Assembly: GCA_964425755.1 (NCBI GenBank)
Contig: CAYRNY010000028.1
Location: 1-35,594 of the forward strand
From: CAYRNY01 sp964425755
GTDB lineage: Bacteria > Chloroflexota > Anaerolineae > Aggregatilineales > Aggregatilineaceae
Direction of reading: 5' to 3'
Length of the DNA stretch: 35,594 nt
Shown here one piece after another: positions 18,962 to 25,723 of the stretch (within the stretch, counting starts at the first letter, position 1; the number at the start of each line of letters is the position of its first letter). The notes beneath the pieces are model-generated. The model did no database searches and was not told where the DNA came from. It was given only the letters and a program-made list of their open reading frames with translations. The position numbers and the translations under genes are program-made.

Positions 18962-19822
18962 ATGACCTCAGCCAGCGACATCGCCAACGCGCAGCCGTTC
19001 CTGAAGTGGGCCGGCGGCAAGGGGCAACTGCTCGAGCAGTTCGAGCCGTATCTCCCGGCGGACCCCATGCGCGGCTATTACGAGCCGTTTGTGGGCAGCG
19101 GCGCGGTGTTTTTCCACCTGCGGCCCCGCGACCTGTTCGCGCGCTACCAGCTTTCCGACGTCAACCCGGAGTTGATCAACTGCTACGGCGTGATCCGCGA
19201 CGAGGTGGACGCGTTGATCGCCCAACTCGCGGCGCACCAGGCGGGGCATCACGCGGATGGTGCGGATTATTACTACGCCGTGCGGGCGTGGGATCGCCAG
19301 CCGGACTGGGCGCAGCGCGATGCCGTCACGCGGGCGGCGCGCATGATCTACCTGAACAAGACCTGCTACAACGGCCTGTGGCGTGTCAACAGCAAGGGGC
19401 ATTTCAACGTGCCGGTGGGGCGCTACACGAACCCCGCGATCCTGGACGAACCCCGGCTGCGTGCGGCGTCGGCGGCGCTGCAAGGTGTCGACCTGTGCGT
19501 GCAAGACTTCGAGGCGGTGGTCAAGCAGGCCGGGCCGGGCGATTTTGTGTACTTCGACCCGCCCTACGTCCCGCTGAGCGACACGGCGAACTTCACGAGT
19601 TATGCGCGGCGCGCGTTCGGCGCACAGCAGCAGCGCGAACTGCGGGACGCGTTCGCGGCGCTGGCGGCCAACGGCGCACGGGTGATGCTCAGCAACTCCG
19701 ATACGCCGTTCGTGCGCGAGTTATACGCCGGGTTTCGCGTGGAGACCGTCACCGCGCGGCGCAACATTAACTCCGCGAAGCGCAAGCGCGGGCGCGTCAA
19801 TGAGGTTGTGGTGGTGGGATAG
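18962..19822 (+). CDS. dam: Dam-type DNA adenine methyltransferase (predicted GATC)
   Basis: A 286-residue D12-class N6-adenine methyltransferase. Motif X is FLKWAGGKG (13-21), motif I EPFVGSG, motif IV DPPY (199-202). The target-recognition strip NGLWRVN...FNVPVGRY keeps Leu139, Arg141 and Pro151 at the same spacing as Leu122, Arg124 and Pro134 of E. coli Dam, and Lys15 matches Dam Lys9. These contact the bases of GATC in Dam, so GATC methylation is predicted. No restriction endonuclease is beside it, so it is probably an orphan used in regulation, replication or repair. The ATG at 18962 has AGGA 5 bases upstream; an ATG at 18929 has none. The downstream gap carries two repeat elements. Confidence 0.92.
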   Translation: MTSASDIANAQPFLKWAGGKGQLLEQFEPYLPADPMRGYYEPFVGSGAVFFHLRPRDLFARYQLSDVNPELINCYGVIRDEVDALIAQLAAHQAGHHADGADYYYAVRAWDRQPDWAQRDAVTRAARMIYLNKTCYNGLWRVNSKGHFNVPVGRYTNPAILDEPRLRAASAALQGVDLCVQDFEAVVKQAGPGDFVYFDPPYVPLSDTANFTSYARRAFGAQQQRELRDAFAALAANGARVMLSNSDTPFVRELYAGFRVETVTARRNINSAKRKRGRVNEVVVVG

Positions 19823-19846
19823 CGTTCGTGCCGGTGATTGGACTTC

Positions 19847-19899
19847 GCCCGGCGCTGCAAGCACCGGGCTATAGACGCGAAAGGACCCTGAAGGGCCCT
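19847..19899 (-). repeat. Two-hairpin TTGCA element, copy B (inverted)
   Basis: On the - strand, hairpin 1 pairs the arms at 19892-19899 and 1982-type arm 19882-19889 (AGGGCCCT against AGGACCCT on the + strand, one mismatch). A 12-base spacer follows, then hairpin 2 with arms GCCCGGTGC and GCGCCGGGC around TTGCA (19847-19869). Compared with copy A one stem base pair is swapped from G-C to C-G on both arms. It forms a head-to-head pair with copy D in the convergent gap after dam. Confidence 0.8.
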
Positions 19900-19921
19900 G
19901 GGTGGCGGCGCTTGCGCTGTG

Positions 19922-19973
19922 AGGGCCGTTTACGGTCCTTTCGGTGATTAGCCATGTCCTTGCAGGGCACGGC
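19922..19973 (+). repeat. Two-hairpin TTGCA element, copy D
   Basis: Hairpin 1 is AGGGCCG-TTTA-CGGTCCT (19922-19939). After 11 bases comes hairpin 2: GCCATGTCC (19951-19959), loop TTGCA, GGGCACGGC (19965-19973), with an A-C mismatch and the shared T-G wobble. The loop-proximal pairs differ from copy A on both arms (GC/GC to CC/GG), a compensated change. It ends 3 bases before the 3' end of the neighbouring gene. Confidence 0.75.
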
Positions 19974-19976
19974 GGG

Positions 19977-20351
19977 CTATCTCTTCGACGACCGTCCCTT
20001 GCTTTTGCGCTTGCCGCTGCGCGTGCCAACCGGCGCGCTGCGCGTCGCTTCTGAGAAGAACTCCGATTCCACCGCGTCGAAAATGCGCCGCTCAACCAGG
20101 TCGTAGCGGCCCGGCTGCGTGTTGGTGATGAAGCCGCAGCGCTCGAACATCGCGATATCGCCGAGCAGTGTCTCGTTCTGCAACTGCTCGCGCAGGTCGT
20201 CATCCGTGATATTCTGCCACTGTGGAATGCTGTGGTCGTGTGCCATGCGAATCCACCATGTGGCCCGTCCGTTTCTCTGATGCAGCTTCAACCCGTGCGC
20301 GAGCGTGCGCAACAGGTCGCGCTGCCGGTCGGATAATTTACACTGTCCCAT
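19977..20351 (-). CDS. Hypothetical protein, possible winged-helix
   Basis: A 124-residue protein I do not recognise. The N-terminal helix LSDRQRDLLRTLAHGL and the later segment DIAMFERCGFITNTQPGRYDLVERRIFDAVE have the helix-turn-helix plus wing rhythm of small winged-helix proteins. The C-terminus (about 105-124) is strongly basic (KRKSKGRSSKR), which would fit nucleic-acid binding. It lies 21 bases after the zinc-ribbon gene on the same strand and is probably the last gene of that unit. No strong ribosome-binding site precedes the ATG. Confidence 0.7.
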   Translation of the reverse strand: MGQCKLSDRQRDLLRTLAHGLKLHQRNGRATWWIRMAHDHSIPQWQNITDDDLREQLQNETLLGDIAMFERCGFITNTQPGRYDLVERRIFDAVESEFFSEATRSAPVGTRSGKRKSKGRSSKR

Positions 20352-20372
20352 TGTCTACCAACTCACTTTCGT

Positions 20373-21974
20373 TTAGCGTTGTTTTCGTTCCACATGTCCC
20401 AGTACCACCTCGCCCGTCTGCCCGTTGACCAGCACCGGCTGCGTGTCGCCGTCCGCCTCGATCAGACGCCCGATCCACACGGGCAGCAGCCCGAGGCGAT
20501 AGCTCATGTGGCGCGTGGTCGCGTTCAGCACAAGCCGCCCGGCGTCGTCGTCCGAGTCGAACACGATGAGCAGACGGGAATCGGACCTATAGCTGCTGCC
20601 GGGTTGCAGCAACTGGAGCGACGGGCGCGCCCGTCGCATGGCCTCGCGCACCAGGCGGGACCGCACGTCCAGCGACGCGCGGTCGATATCGCGCGTGTAG
20701 AGCTCCGCCGGGAAGTGCGCCAGCAGGCGCGGGTCGTAGTCCACGCCGCGCCGCACGTCGAACGGCTCCAGCCGTTGCAACAGGCGCGCGTTGGGCGTAT
20801 CTGCCGCGAAGTGCAGCACGTCGCCCAACAGCACGGGATGCTGCCCGTGCGCTGGCGCGTTGGTCCAGGACCAGTTGACGCTGACTTCGGCGTCGAAAAT
20901 CCAGAATGGCAGGTACACGCCCTGCAGCGCGATGCGCTCCACCGCGTCCGCAAACAGGCGCGTGATCAGACGCAGCCCGCTTTTCAAGTGCTGCTGTACG
21001 CGTGCCTCGGCGTCCTGTTGATCCACGCTGAACGGGACGATCAAGTCCGGCTGTTCGAAGCGCAGATTGGCGCTCTCGCGGACGACGTGCTGCGAGTCGC
21101 AGAAGCGGCAGGTCGTCGTCAGTGCCAGCCGCGACAGGGTGGTGATCGCGCCGCAGGATGTGCAGCGCAGCCAGCGCGCGCCGATGTTCCAGGGCCGCGC
21201 GGCGTACTTGCGTTGCAGCAGCGCGATCTGCAGCGCGGTGGCGTCCTGCGTCCGCTTGAGATCGTCGGCATCCAGGATGCGGTACCCGCACGAACGGCAC
21301 ACGACACATTTGTCGCCTGCGTGGTAGCCCAACCTGCCGCCGCAGCGCGGACACTTGATCTGCCGCCCTGCGATCTCGCCCGGCTCAAGCGTGCCGTCAC
21401 CGGCGGGGGTGGTCTCCGCCGGGACCAACCGCCCGTCAAGCCGCAGCAGCGCCTCGACCGCGATCTGGTTCTGCGGGTTGCGGGCCAGCGCCTCTTCCAG
21501 GTAGTCGCGTTGTTCGGCGGGATTTTCCGCCAGCGCCGCCAGGAACAACCACAGGTTATCCGACAGGTTGTGCAGGTCCAGCGCGGCCTGCAGCGCGGCC
21601 CGTGCGGCGGCGGTGTCGCCGCGCCCCAGCGCGAACTGGGCATCCTGCACGCGCCCTTCAAGCCGCATCCTGTCGCGCGGTTCCAGGCGCGAGGTGTCGC
21701 CCAGCGCGATGAAGTTCGGCAGGTCGATCGCGACTGTGCCGTTGGGCCGGATCGGTGGCGGGGCGGGGGGCTGTGGTGCGCGCGCGGGCTTGGGTTCCGG
21801 CGGCTGGATCGGGCGGATCACGGAGCGCGTGCGGCGCGGCCCGGCGACGGGTGATCGCTGCACGCGGTTGGTGATTGCATGCGCACCTGCTGCCAGATCG
21901 AATCCACATGCCGGGCAGCGCGATCTGTTCGCGCTACCGGTTTCCAGCGTCGCGCTGCAACGCGGGCATTCCAT
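20373..21974 (-). CDS. Multi-zinc-ribbon protein with central helical repeats
   Basis: A 533-residue cytoplasmic protein with three zinc ribbons: an N-terminal one (Cys3, 6, 20, 23; CPRC...CPAC), a second in the middle (CPRCGG...CVVCRSC) and a third shortly after (CTSC...CRFC). A Pro-rich linker (about 45-75) follows the first. The next part (about 90-185) is TPR-like, with FALGRGDTAAARAALQAAL and YLEEALARNPQNQIAVEAL. The C-terminal half has VPFSVDQQDAEARVQQHLKSG and YLPFWIFDAEVSVNW, a pattern I associate with uncharacterised zinc-ribbon proteins annotated as TFIIB-type zinc ribbon-containing. Function unknown. The ATG at 21974 has GGAGG 8 bases upstream; a longer frame is possible but unsupported. 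It follows rodA by 150 bases. Confidence 0.85.
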   Translation of the reverse strand: MECPRCSATLETGSANRSRCPACGFDLAAGAHAITNRVQRSPVAGPRRTRSVIRPIQPPEPKPARAPQPPAPPPIRPNGTVAIDLPNFIALGDTSRLEPRDRMRLEGRVQDAQFALGRGDTAAARAALQAALDLHNLSDNLWLFLAALAENPAEQRDYLEEALARNPQNQIAVEALLRLDGRLVPAETTPAGDGTLEPGEIAGRQIKCPRCGGRLGYHAGDKCVVCRSCGYRILDADDLKRTQDATALQIALLQRKYAARPWNIGARWLRCTSCGAITTLSRLALTTTCRFCDSQHVVRESANLRFEQPDLIVPFSVDQQDAEARVQQHLKSGLRLITRLFADAVERIALQGVYLPFWIFDAEVSVNWSWTNAPAHGQHPVLLGDVLHFAADTPNARLLQRLEPFDVRRGVDYDPRLLAHFPAELYTRDIDRASLDVRSRLVREAMRRARPSLQLLQPGSSYRSDSRLLIVFDSDDDAGRLVLNATTRHMSYRLGLLPVWIGRLIEADGDTQPVLVNGQTGEVVLGHVERKQR

Positions 21975-22124
21975 GTGCCGCACCTCCACCGGGGATAACC
22001 GTCCGTTGCCCCAAGTGTACCATATCCCCCTGGCGCGTTCGGACCCCGAATGTGGCGGGGTCCGGGCGCGGCGTATTGGCGGCGTTTGTTCGAGGGAGAG
22101 CAGCACGCGGTGCGAGCGCGCGGC

Positions 22125-23309
22125 CTACATGAATTCGCGCGTCCGGTGGCGCATCACGACGCTTTCCACCAATCCGATGCCCATCAGCATCGTGATCAGC
22201 GACGAACCGCCCGAACTCACGAACGGCAGCGTCAGCCCGGTCACGGGCAGGATGCTTAGATTCATGCCGATCGATACCATCGTCTGGAAGAAGATCATTC
22301 CCCCGACGCCGTACCCGATCAGGCTGCCCAGCGGATCGGCGGCGATGGCGGCAGCGCGCATGCAGCGCCAGATCACCACGCCCATCAGCACGATCACCAC
22401 TGACGCGCCGAGGAAGCCGGTCTCCTCCGCGATCACGCTGAAGATGAAGTCGGTGTGCCGCACGCGCAGGAAGCGCCCCTGCGTCTGCGAGCCGTTGGTG
22501 TAGCCCTTGCCGAGCATGCCGCCGGAGCCGATCGAGATCAGCGCCTGGTCGATGTTGTAGCGGCGGTCTTTGTTGTCCGGGATGCCGTTGCCGTCTTCGT
22601 CGACGAAGACACATTCGCCGCTGCGCACCAGTTCGGGATCGTCGGCGCAGCTTTCGCCCGAATCGAGGAACGTGGTGATGCGCTGGCGTTGGTACTCTTC
22701 CATATTGGCCCACAAGATGGGCAGCATCGCCACCCCGACGACCACAAACAGCGCCAGGTGTCTGAGCCGCAACCCCGCCGCCCAGACCATCACGAACCAC
22801 ACGAACATTATCACCGTTGCGGTGCCCAGGTCCGGCTGCACGAAGATCATGAACGTGGGGATCGCGATGTGTACCAGCGACATTAGCACCGTGCGCAGGC
22901 GGTGCATCTGTTGGTAGCGTGTAGCGAGGTGCTGGGCCAGCGTCACGACGAGCAGCATCTTGCCCAGCTCTGAGGGCTGCACCTGCAGCCCGACGTTCAG
23001 CCAGCTTTGCGCGCCGGCGGCCCCCACCGCTCCCAGGCCGGCCACCAGCCCCAGGATGAACAGGATGAAGGCGTAAAGGAACCCGTGCAGGCTGCCCAAC
23101 AGGCGGTAGTCGGTCGCCGCCAGGATGAAGACGACGCCGAGTCCGATTATGGTGAACTGAATCTGGCGCGGCACGCGGTTGATCAGGTCGGTGTCGATCG
23201 CGTCCAGCGTCGCGCTGCGGATGAACAGGATACCAATGATGATCAACAGGATGGTGACACTTAGCAGTACGTAATCAAAATCACGCCAGATGTTGTATTT
23301 GGTTTGCAT
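22125..23309 (-). CDS. rodA: Rod-shape peptidoglycan glycosyltransferase RodA, with calcium-loop insertion
   Basis: A 394-residue SEDS glycosyltransferase that polymerises lipid II for cell elongation together with PBP2. About ten transmembrane segments are present. The family motifs QPSELGK, FVQPDLGTA, IGSGGMLGKG and LPFVSSGGSS are in order. It clearly clusters with RodA rather than FtsW by its neighbours. The loop after RITTFLD (residues 209-216), which normally reads LDPxxDPxGxGY, is about 25 residues longer than usual. It holds Cys221, Cys233 and D237-E-D-G-N-G-I-P-D245, a thrombospondin-type-3-like calcium loop. This is the large outer loop that carries the essential acidic residue of SEDS enzymes. 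No Shine-Dalgarno site is evident; the leader from its own promoter is about 125 bases. Confidence 0.95.
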   Translation of the reverse strand: MQTKYNIWRDFDYVLLSVTILLIIIGILFIRSATLDAIDTDLINRVPRQIQFTIIGLGVVFILAATDYRLLGSLHGFLYAFILFILGLVAGLGAVGAAGAQSWLNVGLQVQPSELGKMLLVVTLAQHLATRYQQMHRLRTVLMSLVHIAIPTFMIFVQPDLGTATVIMFVWFVMVWAAGLRLRHLALFVVVGVAMLPILWANMEEYQRQRITTFLDSGESCADDPELVRSGECVFVDEDGNGIPDNKDRRYNIDQALISIGSGGMLGKGYTNGSQTQGRFLRVRHTDFIFSVIAEETGFLGASVVIVLMGVVIWRCMRAAAIAADPLGSLIGYGVGGMIFFQTMVSIGMNLSILPVTGLTLPFVSSGGSSLITMLMGIGLVESVVMRHRTREFM

Positions 23310-23439
23310 ACGACTCAGGTTCGCTTACGCTCACGGTTGCCGGTTGGCAATGATGATGTTCAGCTTTCGACGGGTGACACCGCCTGCCGAACACTGAAAA
23401 CCGTCCACTGATTGGTGAAAACTGCCCAACCGTGCGCCG

Positions 23440-23467
23440 ATTATAGCGACAGGCCAGCACAGATCAA
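23440..23467 (-). promoter_or_regulatory. Predicted promoter of rodA
   Basis: On the - strand TTGATC (23462-23467) is 16 bases from TATAAT (23440-23445). The same arrangement, TTGATC-16-TATACT, precedes mreC. It gives an approximately 125-base leader with a small hairpin (TTGCC/GGCAA) near its end. The 266-base stretch 23310-23575 holds no gene. Confidence 0.6.
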
Positions 23468-23575
23468 ATGAGAGGCTCATAAGAATTCGAAAGTCAGCGC
23501 GCGATGTTCTGTTCATGGTGCATGGGTTCGCCGCGCTCCATCTGCCGCTGCGTACAGCGTTGCTGTGGCGCGTGC

Positions 23576-23941
23576 TCAGGCTTCGGATGGCGTTTCCGGT
23601 GGCGGGTCGTCAGCGGGTTTCGCCTCGCTTGAATCGTCGCCCGGTGTGTCGTCGGATGCAGCGGGCGCATCGATCGCGCCGTAGCCCGGATCACGGCTCA
23701 ACGGCACGTCTGCGACGAGGTAATGTTTGCGCTGGCGCTGCTCAATATTGATCTGCACTTCCATCTCGTTAATCGGGATGTAGCGTTTGATCACGTCGAT
23801 GATGTCACGTTGCATCGCCTCGAGCCTGTCAGGCGACAGGTTGCTGCGATCCGTAACCAGTACCAACTGCAGGCGCTCTTTGGCGATCTCTGCGCTGCTC
23901 GGTTCTTTGCGTCCCCTTAAACGATCGAATAACGAAGCCAT
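23576..23941 (-). CDS. minE: Cell-division topological specificity factor MinE
   Basis: A 121-residue MinE that stimulates MinD ATPase and drives Min patterning at the membrane. The MinD-interacting helix is at the N-terminus (SLFDRLRGRKEPSSAEIAKE), followed by the RLQLVLVTDRS beta strand and the topological-specificity domain with MQRDIIDVIKRYI and EVQINIEQRQ. It ends in an acidic Asp/Pro/Ser-rich tail (about 85-121), which makes it longer than the usual 80-90 residues; the tail looks disordered. The ATG at 23941 is preceded by a G-rich site. It lies 22 bases after minD in the minCDE order. Confidence 0.93.
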   Translation of the reverse strand: MASLFDRLRGRKEPSSAEIAKERLQLVLVTDRSNLSPDRLEAMQRDIIDVIKRYIPINEMEVQINIEQRQRKHYLVADVPLSRDPGYGAIDAPAASDDTPGDDSSEAKPADDPPPETPSEA

Positions 23942-23963
23942 CAATCGCCCCCACTACTAGCCA

Positions 23964-24773
23964 TTACCGGGCGAAGCCAAAAAGCCGCGCCAGTCGTCTG
24001 AATACCCCAACATCCTGACCATCCAGGGCCGCGATCGGCACGTGTTCCCCGGTCAGGCGGCGTGCGATATCGCGAAATGATTCGCTTGCCGGTGTCTTTT
24101 GCGCGTCCAGCGTCAGCGGTGCGCCCCGGTTCGAAGAGATGAGAATCTGCGGATCGTCAGGGATCACGCCCAGCAACCGGATCGACAGGATGTCCATCAC
24201 GTCGTTGACGGAGAGCATGTCCCCTTTGCGGATCATGTCCGCTTTGGCGCGGTTGATCACCAGGCTGACCGCGATCGGGCGTTCTTCCGCCTCGATCAGG
24301 CCGATGATGCGATCCGCGTCGCGCACGGCGGGCGCTTCGGGGTTCGTGATCACGATCACCTCGTCGGCGGGTGCAAGCGCGTTGCGGAAGCCCCATTCTA
24401 TGCCCGCCGGGCTGTCGATCAGGATGAAGTCGTAGTCGTCGCGCAGTTCGCTTGTCAGCGTGATCATGTCCTGCGGGCTGACTGCGGTTTTGTCGCGCGT
24501 CTGTGCGGCAGGCAGCAGGTACAGGTCTGCCGCACGCTTGTCCTTCACCATCGCCTGCCGCAGCTTGCAGCGCCCCTCAATCACATCCACCAGGTCGTAG
24601 ACGATGCGGTTTTCCAGGCCCATCACCACGTCCAGGTTGCGCAGCCCGATGTCCGCATCGATGCAGACGACCCTTCTGTCCAGCCGTGCCAGGGCGACTG
24701 CGAGATTCGCCGTGGCGGTTGTCTTGCCTACGCCCCCTTTGCCGGACGTAATTGTTACAACTCGTGCCCCCAT
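23964..24773 (-). CDS. minD: Septum-site-determining ATPase MinD
   Basis: A 269-residue deviant Walker A ATPase that carries MinC to the membrane and cycles with MinE. The deviant P-loop is GKGGVGKTT (about 11-19), with the signature lysine, followed by DADIGLRNLDVVMGLENRIVYDLVDVIEG, the hallmark MinD region. IDSPAGIEWGF and the ITNPEAPAVRDADRIIGL segment follow. The C-terminus FRRLARLFGF is an amphipathic helix for membrane targeting. An AAGGA site lies 6 bases before the ATG. It is preceded by minC (34 bases) and followed by minE. Confidence 0.97.
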   Translation of the reverse strand: MGARVVTITSGKGGVGKTTATANLAVALARLDRRVVCIDADIGLRNLDVVMGLENRIVYDLVDVIEGRCKLRQAMVKDKRAADLYLLPAAQTRDKTAVSPQDMITLTSELRDDYDFILIDSPAGIEWGFRNALAPADEVIVITNPEAPAVRDADRIIGLIEAEERPIAVSLVINRAKADMIRKGDMLSVNDVMDILSIRLLGVIPDDPQILISSNRGAPLTLDAQKTPASESFRDIARRLTGEHVPIAALDGQDVGVFRRLARLFGFAR

Positions 24774-24807
24774 TTACGTTCCTTTCATGTGAGCTGGTGT
24801 CCGGGCG

Positions 24808-25509
24808 CTAGTTCGTGATCTCCCATGCCACTGCTTCGATGCGCCCGTTGCGGACCATCGCCATCTCCGGCTTTGGCCGCCGTCGCCGGTCGTCGGGCGA
24901 GATCGTGATGTACCCGGCGATTCGAAGCTGGGTCGGGGCAAGATGCAGCGCACAGACTTTCGCGTTTTCGTTGCCCTGCGCGCCCGCGTGCACCACGCCG
25001 CGCAGCCGCCCCCATACGATCACGTCCCCTGCTGCGACAACCACCGCGCCCGCGTTCACGTCCCCCAGGATGACGGCGTGCCCGTCGCTGTGGACCGTGC
25101 GCCCGTTGCGCAGCGTGTGGTTAATCAGCACGCCCGGCGTGCCGCGTTCCTCCGGGTCGATCGGCGGCGGCTTGGGGATCACCTCGACCTGGCGCGTTTC
25201 GAGATCGCTGGATGCCAGGTCGACGTTCAGCCCCAGTTTGAGCGCCGCGCCCTGTGTGTTCATGCTCTCGCTCAGCACGCCGATCAGGTTGACCTGGTGC
25301 TTTTTGAGCTGGTCCTGCGCGTTCGCCAGGTCGCGCTGGCGCAGATCGCGCGAGCCCACCGCCAGAGTCACCTGTGCGCCGTTGAAGAAATTGCCCTGCG
25401 CTTCGATCAGCTTGACCAGCCGCTTGACCTGCTCGGACCACCGATCATCCGGCGCAAGCGTGATCAGCAGGCCGTCCTTTATGCCTTTGATCGTGATGGA
25501 ATCATCCAT
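24808..25509 (-). CDS. minC: Septum-site-determining protein MinC
   Basis: A 233-residue inhibitor of FtsZ assembly. The N-terminal domain (about 1-110) starts with ITIKGIKDGLLITL, as in MinC. A Pro-rich linker (about 112-122, KPPPIDPEE) leads to the C-terminal beta-helix with the diagnostic repeats LRNGRTVHSDGHAVILGDVN, GAVVVAAGDVIVWGRLRGVVHAG and the MinD-binding surface. Order and size match the family. It starts the minCDE run and probably has its own promoter (TATAGT at 25568-25573). Confidence 0.95.
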   Translation of the reverse strand: MDDSITIKGIKDGLLITLAPDDRWSEQVKRLVKLIEAQGNFFNGAQVTLAVGSRDLRQRDLANAQDQLKKHQVNLIGVLSESMNTQGAALKLGLNVDLASSDLETRQVEVIPKPPPIDPEERGTPGVLINHTLRNGRTVHSDGHAVILGDVNAGAVVVAAGDVIVWGRLRGVVHAGAQGNENAKVCALHLAPTQLRIAGYITISPDDRRRRPKPEMAMVRNGRIEAVAWEITN

Positions 25510-25567
25510 GCGTCGTGTTGCAGTCCTCGTCCCTTACCGCTGCACGTTTGCCATAGCGATACATACT

Positions 25568-25573
25568 ACTATA
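25568..25573 (-). promoter_or_regulatory. Predicted -10 box of minCDE
   Basis: On the - strand the hexamer is TATAGT, about 60 bases before the minC ATG, within the 214-base gap after mrdA. A -35 match is not clear. Confidence 0.4.
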
Positions 25574-25723
25574 CAGATTTTCGCAGGATGTGCTATTGTG
25601 GGTTTGAAGCTGTGCGGGAAGGACGCCGGGGGTGGGGTGGATCGGCGGCACAAGATCGCGGGGCACGCTATGGTTTTGCGCCCCCTGGCGGGTCATTCTG
25701 AGCTGTACGGCGCGCGTGCCAGC

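Noticed and set aside
23331..23516. A 61-residue frame on the - strand in the rodA leader
   Set aside because: It covers the predicted rodA promoter and has no start signal.
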